Source: Nonomuraea basaltis (GTDB lineage: Bacteria; Actinomycetota; Actinomycetes; Streptosporangiales; Streptosporangiaceae). From it: a stretch of DNA of 64,000 nt. Within the stretch, counting starts at the first letter, position 1, and each line of letters opens with the position of its first letter. Below the pieces are notes generated by a model. It did no database searches. It was given only the letters and a program-made list of their open reading frames with translations, and was not told the DNA's origin. The stretch lies in contig NZ_VCJS01000015.1 of the NCBI RefSeq assembly GCF_005893125.1, positions 1-64,000 on the forward strand, written 5' to 3'. A program made the position numbers and the translations under genes. Positions 26,142 through 34,487 of this stretch are shown here, one piece after another.

Positions 26142-27119
26142 ATGAAGGTCGCTGTTCTTGGCGCCGGCGCCATCGGCGCATACGTGGGTGCCGCCCTCCA
26201 CCGGGCGGAAGTCGAGGTGCACCTCATCGCGAGAGGCGAGCATCTGCAGGCGATACGCCGCGCCGGTGTGCGGGTGCTCACCCCCAGGGGCGACTTCACC
26301 GCCCACCCCCATGCCACCGACGACCCCACCCAGGTCGGCCCGGTGGACCACGTCTTCCTGGGCCTCAAGGCGAACAGCTACGCTTCGGCGGGCCCCATGA
26401 TCGAGCCGCTCCTGCACGGGACCACGAGCATCATCGCCGCGCAGAACGGCATCCCGTGGTGGTACTTCCACGGGCTCAAGGGCCCCTACGAGGGCTACCG
26501 CATCGAGAGCGTCGACCCGGGCGGCGCGGTGACGACCGCGCTGCCGCTGCACCGGGCGATCGGCTGCGTCGTGTACGCCGCCACCGAGATCGAGCGTCCA
26601 GGCGTGATCCGCCACCTGGAGGGCACCCGCTTCTCCATCGGCGAGCCGAGCGGCGAGCTGAGCGAGCGGTGCCTGGCCTTCAGCCGGGCCGCGGTGGAGG
26701 GCGGCCTGAAGTGCCCGGTCGAGCGCGACCTGCGCCGCGACGTGTGGATCAAACTCATGGGAAACATCGCCTTCAACCCCATCAGCGCGCTGGCCAGGGC
26801 GACGATGGCCGGGATCTGCCGCCACGACGGCACCAGGGAGCTGGTCGTGGCCATGATGCGGGAGACGGTGGACGTGGCCAGCCGGGTGGGCTGCGATCCG
26901 GGGATCTCGATCGAGCGCCGGCTGAGGGGCGCGGAGAAGGCGGGCGAGCACAAGACGTCCACGCTCCAGGACCTGGAGAAGGGCAAGCCACTGGAGCTGG
27001 ACGTGCTGCTGGCGGCGGTGGTCGAGCTGGCCGACCTGACCGGCGCCGAGGTCCCGACCCTGCGGGCGATCCACGCGGTGAGCGACCTGCTCAACGAGAA
27101 CCTTGTCCGTGCGGTCTAG
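26142..27119 (+). CDS. ketopantoate reductase-family protein, candidate oxalyl-CoA reductase (PanE2-type)
   Basis: NADPH-dependent reductase of 325 residues. The Rossmann motif GAGAIGAYVG opens the protein; the catalytic lysine region DVWIKLMGNIAFNPISAL and the C-terminal PTLRAIHAV are typical of the PanE/ApbA family. In Methylobacterium extorquens a PanE paralogue (PanE2) is the oxalyl-CoA reductase that makes glyoxylate in oxalate assimilation. The gene here lies between oxc-frc and formate dehydrogenase, with operators on both sides and gcl-hyi-glxR in the same cluster, so the same role is likely. A housekeeping ketopantoate reductase is the alternative. Start ATG 26142 with GGAG upstream. 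Confidence 0.75.
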   Translation: MKVAVLGAGAIGAYVGAALHRAEVEVHLIARGEHLQAIRRAGVRVLTPRGDFTAHPHATDDPTQVGPVDHVFLGLKANSYASAGPMIEPLLHGTTSIIAAQNGIPWWYFHGLKGPYEGYRIESVDPGGAVTTALPLHRAIGCVVYAATEIERPGVIRHLEGTRFSIGEPSGELSERCLAFSRAAVEGGLKCPVERDLRRDVWIKLMGNIAFNPISALARATMAGICRHDGTRELVVAMMRETVDVASRVGCDPGISIERRLRGAEKAGEHKTSTLQDLEKGKPLELDVLLAAVVELADLTGAEVPTLRAIHAVSDLLNENLVRAV

Positions 27120-27135
27120 CTCGGAATACGGTAGA

Positions 27136-27152
27136 TGGTATACAGAATGGAG
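27136..27152 (+). promoter_or_regulatory. operator site f (formate dehydrogenase operon)
   Basis: TGGTATACAGAATGGAG matches the cluster motif at 15 of 17 positions. It lies 5 bp before the first formate dehydrogenase ATG and includes part of its GGAGGG ribosome-binding site. Confidence 0.65.
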
Positions 27153-27157
27153 GGATC

Positions 27158-29059
27158 ATGAGCTATGACCGCCTGACCCATCCACTGGTGCGCGAGAACG
27201 GCGTGCTGCGCGAAGCGACATGGGAAGAGGCGCTGGAGCGTGCGGCCGAAGGCTTCCGCCGCAACGTCACCAAGCACGGGCCCGACTGCTTCGCGATGCT
27301 GTCGTGCGCCCGCTCCACCAACGAGATGAACTACGTCGGGCAGAAGTTCACCCGCGTGGTGATCGGCACCAACAATGTGGACTCCTGCAACCGCACCTGC
27401 CACGCCCCCAGCGTCGCGGGGCTGTCAGCGGCGTTCGGCAGCGGCGGCGGCACCTCCTCCTACCAGGAGGTGGAGGACACCGACGTGATAGTGATGTGGG
27501 GCTCGGCGGCCCGCAACGCCCACCCCATCTTCTTCCAGCATGTGCTCAAGGGCATCCACAACGGCGCCCGGATGTTCGCCGTCGACCCGCGGCGCACCGG
27601 CACCGCCCAATGGGCCGACCTGTGGCTGGGGCTCAACGTGGGCACCGACATCCCGCTCGCCCACGCGATCGCCAGGGAGATCATCCACGCCGGGCTGCAC
27701 AACGAGGCGTTCATCGAGCGGGCCACGGTCGGGTTCGAGGAGTTCAAGGAGTCGGTCGAGCCGTGGACGCTCAGCGCCGCCGAGCAGGTCACCGGCGTGC
27801 CGGCCGACGCGATCAGGGAGCTGGCCCACACGTACGCCCGCGCCGACCGCGCCCAGCTGTGCTGGACGCTCGGCATCACCGAGCACCACAACGCGACGGA
27901 CAACGTACGGGCGCTGATCAACCTGGCCCTGCTGACCGGCCACGTCGGCCGCTACGGCTCGGGCCTGTCGCCGCTGCGCGGCCAGAACAACGTGCAGGGC
28001 GGCGGCGACATGGGCGCCATCCCCAACCGCCTGCCGGGCTTCCAGGACATCCTGGACCCGAAGACCAGAGCGCGCTTCGAGAGCGCCTGGGGGCGGGACA
28101 TCCAGCCCCGCTACGGCCTCAACCTCACCCAGATGCTGGAGGCGATGGCCGACGGCGAGGTGACCACCTGCTACCTGATCGGTGAGAACCCGGTGCAGTC
28201 CGAGGCCGACTCGCTGGCCTGCATCAAGCGCCTGTCCATGCTCGACCACCTGGTCGTGCAGGACATCTTCCTCACCAAGACCGCCCAGATGGCCGACGTC
28301 GTGCTGCCGGCCAGCGCCGCCTGGTGCGAGGCGGACGGCACGTTCACCAACAGCGAGCGGCGGGTGCAGCGGGTGCGCAAGGCCCTCGACCCACCGGGCG
28401 AGGCCCGCGACGACATCTGGATCATCTGCGAGATCGCCCGCAGGCTGGGCCACGACTGGCACTACGACGGCGCCGAGGAGGTGTGGAACGAGCTGCGCGC
28501 GATGTCGCCGCAGCACGCGGGCATGTCCTACCAGCGGCTGGCGGAGCTGCAGGGCATCCAGTGGCCGTGCCCGTCGGAGGACTCGCTGGAGCCGCCGTAC
28601 CTGCACGGGCGGCTGTGGGAAAGCGACCCGGTCAGGCGGGGCATGCCGGCGCCGTTCGCGGTGCTGCGCCACTCGCCGCCGGTGGACCTGCTGGACGAGG
28701 AGTACCCGCTGCGGCTGACCACGGGGCGCCGCCTCGACTCCTACAACACCGGGGTGCAGTCGTCCGGGTACGCCTCTCCGCTGCGCCGGGGCGAGACGAT
28801 CGAGCTGTGCCCGGAGGACGCCGAGCGGCTCGGCGTGATCGCGGGCGAGGAGGTGCGGATCAGCTCGCGGCGCGGCTCGGTGGTCGCGCCGGTGTACATC
28901 GATCCCGCGCTGCGGCCCGGGCTGGTGTTCATGACCATGCACTTCCCGGACGAGGTGGACACCAACGCGCTGACCATCGAAGCCACCTGCCCGGTCGCGG
29001 GGACGGCCGAGTTCAAGGCGGCCGCCGTACGCATCGAGAAGCTCGTCAAGGCCGGGTGA
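27158..29059 (+). CDS. formate dehydrogenase, molybdopterin catalytic subunit without N-terminal Fe-S domain
   Basis: Catalytic part of an NAD-dependent molybdenum formate dehydrogenase, 633 residues. It opens with DRLTHPLVRENGVLREATWEEAL, which in ordinary FdhA/FdsA follows directly after the [4Fe-4S] subdomain. The Mo ligand is Cys81 (CNRTCHAPSV), so the enzyme is of the cysteine, not selenocysteine, type. Bis-MGD binding segments (GENPVQSEAD, LPASAAWCEADGTFTNSERRVQ) and the C-terminal molydopterin-binding barrel (RLTTGRRLDSYNTGVQ, FPDEVDTNALT) are complete. The missing N-terminal Fe-S part is encoded two genes downstream (30890-31732). First gene of the operon, controlled by site f. Confidence 0.9.
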   Translation: MSYDRLTHPLVRENGVLREATWEEALERAAEGFRRNVTKHGPDCFAMLSCARSTNEMNYVGQKFTRVVIGTNNVDSCNRTCHAPSVAGLSAAFGSGGGTSSYQEVEDTDVIVMWGSAARNAHPIFFQHVLKGIHNGARMFAVDPRRTGTAQWADLWLGLNVGTDIPLAHAIAREIIHAGLHNEAFIERATVGFEEFKESVEPWTLSAAEQVTGVPADAIRELAHTYARADRAQLCWTLGITEHHNATDNVRALINLALLTGHVGRYGSGLSPLRGQNNVQGGGDMGAIPNRLPGFQDILDPKTRARFESAWGRDIQPRYGLNLTQMLEAMADGEVTTCYLIGENPVQSEADSLACIKRLSMLDHLVVQDIFLTKTAQMADVVLPASAAWCEADGTFTNSERRVQRVRKALDPPGEARDDIWIICEIARRLGHDWHYDGAEEVWNELRAMSPQHAGMSYQRLAELQGIQWPCPSEDSLEPPYLHGRLWESDPVRRGMPAPFAVLRHSPPVDLLDEEYPLRLTTGRRLDSYNTGVQSSGYASPLRRGETIELCPEDAERLGVIAGEEVRISSRRGSVVAPVYIDPALRPGLVFMTMHFPDEVDTNALTIEATCPVAGTAEFKAAAVRIEKLVKAG

Positions 29060-29063
29060 TCAG

Positions 29064-30893
29064 ATGGATCTGAGATTCCGCGGCGCCGAGCCGTCCGAGG
29101 AGGAGCGCGCGGCCGTCGACGCCCTGCTCGGGCCGCCCGCCACCGCCTGGGAGGGCGGCGCGAGGAGCGAGGCCGACCTGCGCTTCGCCACCCGCGCCGA
29201 GCCCCGGCGCGACCTGCTGCTGCCGGCGTTGCACGCAGTCAACGACCGGGTGGGGTGGATCAGCGAGGGCGCGCTCGAGTACGTCTGCCGCCGGCTCACC
29301 GTGCCGCCGGCCGAGGCGTACGGGGTGGCGACGTTCTACTCGCTGTTCTCGATGAAGGAGCGGCCCAAGCGGGCGCTGCACGTCTGCACCGACCTGGCCT
29401 GCCAGGCCAAGGGCGCGGAGGACGTGCGCAAGCGGGCGCTGGAGCGGCTCGGCCCGCCGGGGACGTCATGGCACGAGAGCCCCTGCCTGGGCATGTGCGA
29501 GCGGGCCCCGGCCGCGCTCGCCCTGGAGGCCGGACAGCCGCCTTGCGCCCAGGTGTACGCCCCGGCGACCCCCGACACGATCACCGTCGTCACCGAGGCC
29601 CCGCCGAGCTCCAACGGCAGCGCGCCGAGCGTCACCGTCACCGGCGAGACCCCGGTGAAGGCGGCCGTGCCCCAGTCCGGGGACCCGGACCTGCTCCTGC
29701 TCAAGCGGGTCGGCCTGGTCGATCCCGCCAGCCTGGACGACTACCGGGCGACCGGCGGGTACACCGCGCTCAGGAGGGCGTTCGAGCTGGGCCCGGCCGG
29801 GGTGATCCGCGAGGTGCTGGAGTCCGGCCTGGTCGGCAGGGGCGGCGCGGCCTTCCCGACCGGCCGCAAGTGGGACGCCGCCGCCCGCCAGCCCGACCAC
29901 CCGCACTACCTGGTGTGCAACGCCGACGAGAGCGAGCCGGGCACGTTCAAGGACCGGGTCGTCATGGAGGGCGACCCGTACGCACTGGTGGAGGCCATGA
30001 CGATCGCCGCCTACGCGACCGGCTGCGCCAAGGGATACCTGTACATCAGGGGCGAATATCCCAGGGCGACCGCACGCCTCCAGCACGCGATCGCGACCGC
30101 CCGCGCCCGTGGGCTGCTCGGCGACGACATCCTCGGCAAGGGCCTGTCCTTCGACATCGAGCTGCGCAGGGGCGCGGGCGCGTACATCTGCGGCGAGGAG
30201 ACCGCGATCTTCAACTCGATCGAGGGACAGCGCGGCGAGCCGCGCAGCAAGCCGCCGTTCCCGGTCGAGAAGGGCCTGTTCGGCAAGCCGACCGTGGTCA
30301 ACAACGTCGAGACGCTGGTCAACGTGCTGCCGATCCTGGAGCGCGGGGCGCAGGCGTACGCGGCGGCCGAGCCCAAGCTGTTCTGCGTCTCGGGCGCGGT
30401 CGAGCGGCCCGGCGTGTACGAGCTCACCTTCGGGGCGACCTTGAGGGAACTGCTGGAGCTGGCCGGGACGACCGGCACGACCAGGGCGGTGCTGCTCGGT
30501 GGCGCGGCCGGGGCGTTCGTCACCGAGCTTGACATCCCGCTCACCTTCGAGGGCACCAGGAACGCGGGCGCGACGCTCGGCTCCGGCGTGGTGCTCGTCA
30601 TCGACGACACCGTGGACCTGAAACGGCTCCTGCTGCGCATCGCGGAGTTCTTCCGCGACGAGTCCTGCGGGCAGTGCGTGCCCTGCCGGGTGGGCACCGT
30701 ACGCCAGGAGGAGGCCCTGCACCGGCTGTCGCGCCGGGTCGACCCCAGCCTTTCGCGCCGGGACGACGACCCCGATCTCGTGCTGCTGCGCGAGGTCGGC
30801 CAGACCATGCGCGACGCCTCGATCTGCGGCCTGGGACAGACCGCCTGGAACGCCGTCGAATCGGCCATCGACCGCCTGGGAGTGTTCAGATGA
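29064..30893 (+). CDS. formate dehydrogenase diaphorase subunit, NuoE-NuoF fusion
   Basis: NAD-reducing subunit of 609 residues. The N-terminal third is NuoE-like, with a [2Fe-2S] thioredoxin-fold site (CTDLACQAKG and CLGMCERAP). After a Ser/Pro/Thr linker (about 175-205) comes the NuoF-like part: FMN site GRGGAAFPTGRKW, NADH-binding GAGAYICGEETA and a C-terminal [4Fe-4S] site ESCGQCVPCRVGT with SICGLGQ. It passes electrons from formate oxidation to NAD+. In Rhodobacter-type enzymes these are two proteins (FdsG, FdsB). Lies 4 bp after the catalytic gene and overlaps the next gene (ATGA). Confidence 0.92.
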   Translation: MDLRFRGAEPSEEERAAVDALLGPPATAWEGGARSEADLRFATRAEPRRDLLLPALHAVNDRVGWISEGALEYVCRRLTVPPAEAYGVATFYSLFSMKERPKRALHVCTDLACQAKGAEDVRKRALERLGPPGTSWHESPCLGMCERAPAALALEAGQPPCAQVYAPATPDTITVVTEAPPSSNGSAPSVTVTGETPVKAAVPQSGDPDLLLLKRVGLVDPASLDDYRATGGYTALRRAFELGPAGVIREVLESGLVGRGGAAFPTGRKWDAAARQPDHPHYLVCNADESEPGTFKDRVVMEGDPYALVEAMTIAAYATGCAKGYLYIRGEYPRATARLQHAIATARARGLLGDDILGKGLSFDIELRRGAGAYICGEETAIFNSIEGQRGEPRSKPPFPVEKGLFGKPTVVNNVETLVNVLPILERGAQAYAAAEPKLFCVSGAVERPGVYELTFGATLRELLELAGTTGTTRAVLLGGAAGAFVTELDIPLTFEGTRNAGATLGSGVVLVIDDTVDLKRLLLRIAEFFRDESCGQCVPCRVGTVRQEEALHRLSRRVDPSLSRRDDDPDLVLLREVGQTMRDASICGLGQTAWNAVESAIDRLGVFR

Positions 30894-31732
30894 TCCCGCT
30901 CCAGCCGCCCCGGCGGCTCATCGACGTCGAGATCGACGGCGAGGACGTACGGGTGCCGGAGGGCTCGACGATCCTCGACGCGTGCGCCGCGGCGGGCAAG
31001 GACATCCCGACCCTCTGCTACGGCGACACGCTCACCCCGAAGAACGCCTGCCGCGTCTGCGTCGTGGAGGTGGAGGGCGCCAGGACGCTGGCGCCGGCCT
31101 GCTCCAGGAAGGCGGAGAAAGGCATGAAGGTCGGCACCGACACCGAGCGGGCCCGGCAGAGCCGGAAGGTCGTGCTGGAGCTGCTCGGCTCGTCGGTCGA
31201 CATGTCGACCACCCCGCGGGCGGCCGAGTGGGCCGAGGAGTACGGCGCCGACCCCGCCAGGTTCGGCTCGGACGCGGCCACGGTCGAGCAGCCCGCCAAG
31301 GTGGACAACGATCTCTACGTCCGCGACTACAACAAGTGCATCCTGTGCTACAAGTGCGTGGACGCCTGCGGCGACCAGTGGCAGAACACCTTCGCCATCG
31401 GCGTCGCGGGCCGGGGCTTCGACGCGACGATCTCCACGGAGTTCGACGCCCCGCTCACCGACTCGGCCTGCGTCTACTGCGGCAACTGCGTCGAGGTGTG
31501 CCCCACCGGCGCGCTGTCGTTCAAGACCGAGTTCGACATGCGGGCCGAGGGCACCTGGGACGAGTCGAAGCAGACCGAGACCACGACGATCTGCAGCTAC
31601 TGCGGTGTGGGCTGCAACCTGACCCTGCACGTGCAGGACAACAAGATCGTCAAGGTGACCTCGCCGCACGACAACCCGGTCACGAAGGGCAACCTGTGCG
31701 TCAAGGGCCGCTTCGGGTACGGCTATGTCTAG
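30890..31732 (+). CDS. formate dehydrogenase Fe-S subunit (N-terminal part of the alpha subunit as a separate protein)
   Basis: Protein of 280 residues with, in order, a [2Fe-2S] ferredoxin domain ([21 protein letters not shown]... PAC), a His/Cys cluster region, two [4Fe-4S] ferredoxin motifs ([27 protein letters not shown]) and the molybdopterin-oxidoreductase [4Fe-4S] subdomain (CSYCGVGC ... [14 protein letters not shown]). It stops exactly there. This is the usual N-terminus of an FdsA-type alpha subunit, so the alpha subunit is split and its two halves are in reversed gene order. The [4Fe-4S] cluster next to the Mo cofactor would be supplied in trans. Overlaps fdhD by 8 bp. Confidence 0.9.
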   Translation: MIPLQPPRRLIDVEIDGEDVRVPEGSTILDACAAAGKDIPTLCYGDTLTPKNACRVCVVEVEGARTLAPACSRKAEKGMKVGTDTERARQSRKVVLELLGSSVDMSTTPRAAEWAEEYGADPARFGSDAATVEQPAKVDNDLYVRDYNKCILCYKCVDACGDQWQNTFAIGVAGRGFDATISTEFDAPLTDSACVYCGNCVEVCPTGALSFKTEFDMRAEGTWDESKQTETTTICSYCGVGCNLTLHVQDNKIVKVTSPHDNPVTKGNLCVKGRFGYGYV

Positions 31733-32591
31733 AGTCGCCGTCAAGCGCCGCATCCTGCGGGTCAAGGACACCGTCCGGACGCGCAGGATCGACTCGCTGG
31801 CCGCCGAGGAGCCGCTGGAGATCCGGCTCGGCGGGACCCCGCTGACCGTCACCATGCGGACCCCGGGCGACGACTTCGACCTGGCCGCCGGTTTCCTGGT
31901 CAGCGAGGGGGCCGTGGGCTCGGCGGACGACATCGCCACGATCCGCTACTGCGCGGGCGCGACCGTGGACGGCGGGAACACGTACAACGTGCTCGACGTG
32001 CGCCTCGCGCCCGGCGTGGCGGCGCCGGCGCCGCGCAACTTCTACACCACCTCCTCCTGCGGCGTCTGCGGCAAGGCGTCGCTGGAGGCGGTGCGCACCG
32101 TGGCACGCTGGAGCGCCGCCGACGACCCCGTGACGCTCCGGCAGCCCACGGTGGCCACCCTGCCGGACCGGCTGCGTGCGGCCCAGCGGGTGTTCGACAG
32201 GACCGGCGGCCTGCACGCCGCCGGTCTGTTCACCGCCGACGGCGAGCCGCTGTGCGTGCGTGAGGACGTGGGCCGGCACAACGCCGTGGACAAGCTGCTC
32301 GGCTGGGCGCTCAGGAACGGGCGGCTGCCGCTGCGCGGCACCGTGCTGATGGTGTCCGGGCGGGCGTCGTTCGAGCTGGTGCAGAAGGCGGTCATGGGCG
32401 GGGTGCCGGTGCTCGCCGCCGTCTCCGCGCCGTCCTCGCTGGCGGCCGAGCTGGCCGCCGAGGAAGGGCTGACGCTGATCGGATTCCTGCGCGGGAATTC
32501 GATGAACGTATACGCGGGCGAGCGGCGGCTGCTGCTAAGCGTCACCCCTGGCGCCGGCAATGGCTCTGCCGGCGCGCGTCCATCGGGGTGA
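31725..32591 (+). CDS. fdhD: formate dehydrogenase accessory sulfurtransferase
   Basis: FdhD of 288 residues, which transfers sulfur from a cysteine desulfurase to the Mo cofactor of formate dehydrogenase. It has the reactive Cys motif SSCGVCGK, the substrate-binding stretch [27 protein letters not shown] and the C-terminal [13 protein letters not shown]. Last gene of the formate dehydrogenase operon, overlapping the Fe-S subunit gene. A two-tier hairpin spans its stop codon. Confidence 0.95.
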   Translation: MSRVAVKRRILRVKDTVRTRRIDSLAAEEPLEIRLGGTPLTVTMRTPGDDFDLAAGFLVSEGAVGSADDIATIRYCAGATVDGGNTYNVLDVRLAPGVAAPAPRNFYTTSSCGVCGKASLEAVRTVARWSAADDPVTLRQPTVATLPDRLRAAQRVFDRTGGLHAAGLFTADGEPLCVREDVGRHNAVDKLLGWALRNGRLPLRGTVLMVSGRASFELVQKAVMGGVPVLAAVSAPSSLAAELAAEEGLTLIGFLRGNSMNVYAGERRLLLSVTPGAGNGSAGARPSG

Positions 32592-32593
32592 CG
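32540..32593. terminator. two-tier hairpin across the fdhD stop codon
   Basis: Outer perfect 9-bp stem (32540-32548 with 32585-32593) encloses an inner perfect 9-bp stem (32551-32559 with 32567-32575). It starts inside fdhD and ends 2 nt after its stop. Probably terminates the operon; no T-run. Confidence 0.5.
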
Positions 32594-32720
32594 GCGGGAT
32601 GCCGTACGACGTCGCCTAGCCCCCGTGCGTCGTCCGGCATCCCACTGCACACTGCGCTCATGGCCTCACTCCGTTCGGCGGCTCGGTCGCCATACGCCGC
32701 TGGCACTCCCTCGCGGGATT

Positions 32721-32750
32721 TTGACAACCGTTTTCATTTTGGCGCATACT
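32721..32750 (+). promoter_or_regulatory. znuA promoter with Zur box
   Basis: TTGACA (32721-32726) and CATACT (32745-32750) are spaced 18 bp, a good housekeeping promoter. TGACAACCGTTTTCA (32722-32736), a 15-bp near-palindrome of the actinobacterial Zur type, overlaps the -35. The distance from -10 to the ATG at 32758 leaves no room for a leader. Confidence 0.75.
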
Positions 32751-32757
32751 GACTCAC

Positions 32758-33711
32758 ATGATGTCAGGATTTTCCCGGTCGTGTGCTGCCGGTTTGCTGG
32801 CCGGAGCCACGCTGCTCACCACCGCCGCGTGCGGCGCCGACTCCGCGGGGACCGCCGCGAGCGGCACCGATTCGGCGCAGACCACCGCAAGTGCCAAGCC
32901 CAACGTGGTCGCCGCCTTCTACCCACTGCAGTGGCTGACAGAGCAGGTCGGGGGATCCGACGTGCAGCTGACCGTGCTCACCGCGCCCGGCGTCGAGCCA
33001 CATGACCTGGAGCTCGGCATCAAGCAGGTGACCGACCTCCAGAACGCCGCGCTCACCGTCTACATCAAGGGCGTCCAGCCGGCCGTGGACGACGCGGTGA
33101 CCCCGGACAAGAGCTTCGACGCGGCCACCGCCGTCACGACGCTCCCTGCCGGTGAGCACTCCGAGGAGGAGGAAGAGGGGCACGCGCACGAGGAAGAGAT
33201 CTCGTACGACCCGCACATCTGGCTCGACCCCTCCCGCCTGGCCACCGTCGCCACCAAGCTCGGCGACCGCCTCGCCACCGCCGACGCCGCGCACGCGCAG
33301 GCGTACAAGGACCGCGCCGCCAAGGCGGCCGCCGCGCTCGGCGCCCTCGACCAGGAGTTCACCCAGGGCCTGACCTCGTGCAAGACCAAGACGCTGGTCA
33401 CCGCGCACGAGGCGTTCGGCTACCTGGCCGATCGCTACAAGCTCAAGCAGGTCGGCATCACGCTCGACCCGGAGACCGAGCCGTCGCCCGCGCGCATCTC
33501 CGAGGTCGCCAAGCTCGCCAAGGCCGAGGGCGTGACCACGATCTTCACCGAGTCCCTGGTCAGCCCGAAGGTGGCCGAGGTGCTCGCGAGCCAGGTCGGC
33601 GCCAAGACGGCCGTGCTCGACCCGCTGGAGAGCAAGCCCTCCGGGGATTACCTGTCCGCCATGCGCGATAATCTCAAAACCCTACAAACAGCACTGGGGT
33701 GTATGGCATGA
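32758..33711 (+). CDS. znuA: zinc ABC transporter, substrate-binding lipoprotein
   Basis: Extracytoplasmic zinc-binding lipoprotein of 317 residues. The signal peptide ends in a lipobox-like TTAAC with Cys near residue 25. Family features are PGVEPHDLE, the flexible His/Glu-rich loop (EHSEEEEEGHAHEEE), DPHIWLDPSRLA and TAHEAFGYLADRY, which supply the zinc-binding histidines. No ribosome-binding site precedes the ATG (ATGATG), and the promoter position indicates a leaderless mRNA. Overlaps znuC by ATGA. Zur control is expected. Confidence 0.95.
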   Translation: MMSGFSRSCAAGLLAGATLLTTAACGADSAGTAASGTDSAQTTASAKPNVVAAFYPLQWLTEQVGGSDVQLTVLTAPGVEPHDLELGIKQVTDLQNAALTVYIKGVQPAVDDAVTPDKSFDAATAVTTLPAGEHSEEEEEGHAHEEEISYDPHIWLDPSRLATVATKLGDRLATADAAHAQAYKDRAAKAAAALGALDQEFTQGLTSCKTKTLVTAHEAFGYLADRYKLKQVGITLDPETEPSPARISEVAKLAKAEGVTTIFTESLVSPKVAEVLASQVGAKTAVLDPLESKPSGDYLSAMRDNLKTLQTALGCMA

Positions 33712-34487
33712 GTGAAACGGCCTTCGCGATGACCGGCGGCCGGGTCTCCTTCGATGGCAAGCCCGTCCTTCGGGGGATCGACCTGACCGTCTGTTCCGGG
33801 GAGGTCGTCGCCCTTCTGGGCGCCAACGGCTCGGGCAAGTCGACGCTGGTCCGCGCGCTGCTCGGCCTCACGCCGCTGACCGGCGGCACGACTCTGGTGT
33901 ACGGCACGCCGCCCGGCAGGTTCCGTGACTGGTGGCGCATCGGCTACGTGCCGCAGCGGCTCCACGTCGGCGGCGGCGTGCCCGCCACCGTGCGGGAGGT
34001 CGTGGCCTCAGGCCGCGTCGCCAGGCAGCGCAGGCTCCGCAGGACCAGTGCGGCCGACAAAGTGGCCGTGGCAGAGGCGCTGGAGGCCGTCAGACTGACC
34101 GGCCGCGCGAACGACCCCGTCCAGTCGCTGTCCGGCGGCCAGCAGCAGCGGGTGCTCATCGCCCGCGCCCTGGCCGGGGAGCCGGACACGTACGTGATGG
34201 ACGAGCCGACCGCCGGCGTGGACGCCGACACCCAGCAACTGCTCGCCGGCACGCTGTCCGGGCTGGTGCTCGGCGGCAAGACGGTGGTGCTGGTCGCGCA
34301 CGAGCTCGGCCCGCTGGAGCCGCTCATCACGCGCGGCGTGGTGATCCGCGAGGGCCTCGTGGCGCACGACGGCCGGCCGCCGCGCCCCGAGGGCGAGTGC
34401 GCCCGGCCCGGGCACGACCACCAGCACCGGCACGCGCCGCAGGCCGTGGTGGGGCCGCTCACCGGGTGGCAGGGGGAACCAAGGTGA
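33708..34487 (+). CDS. znuC: zinc ABC transporter, ATP-binding protein
   Basis: ABC ATPase of 259 residues. Walker A GANGSGKST, signature LSGGQQQR, Walker B VMDEPTAGVD and switch His (VAHE) are intact. The tail after about 225 is His-rich (GHDHQHRH), suited to zinc handling. ATG 33708 overlaps the znuA stop; a GTG at 33699 is less likely. Its end overlaps znuB as GTGA. Confidence 0.95.
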   Translation: MSETAFAMTGGRVSFDGKPVLRGIDLTVCSGEVVALLGANGSGKSTLVRALLGLTPLTGGTTLVYGTPPGRFRDWWRIGYVPQRLHVGGGVPATVREVVASGRVARQRRLRRTSAADKVAVAEALEAVRLTGRANDPVQSLSGGQQQRVLIARALAGEPDTYVMDEPTAGVDADTQQLLAGTLSGLVLGGKTVVLVAHELGPLEPLITRGVVIREGLVAHDGRPPRPEGECARPGHDHQHRHAPQAVVGPLTGWQGEPR

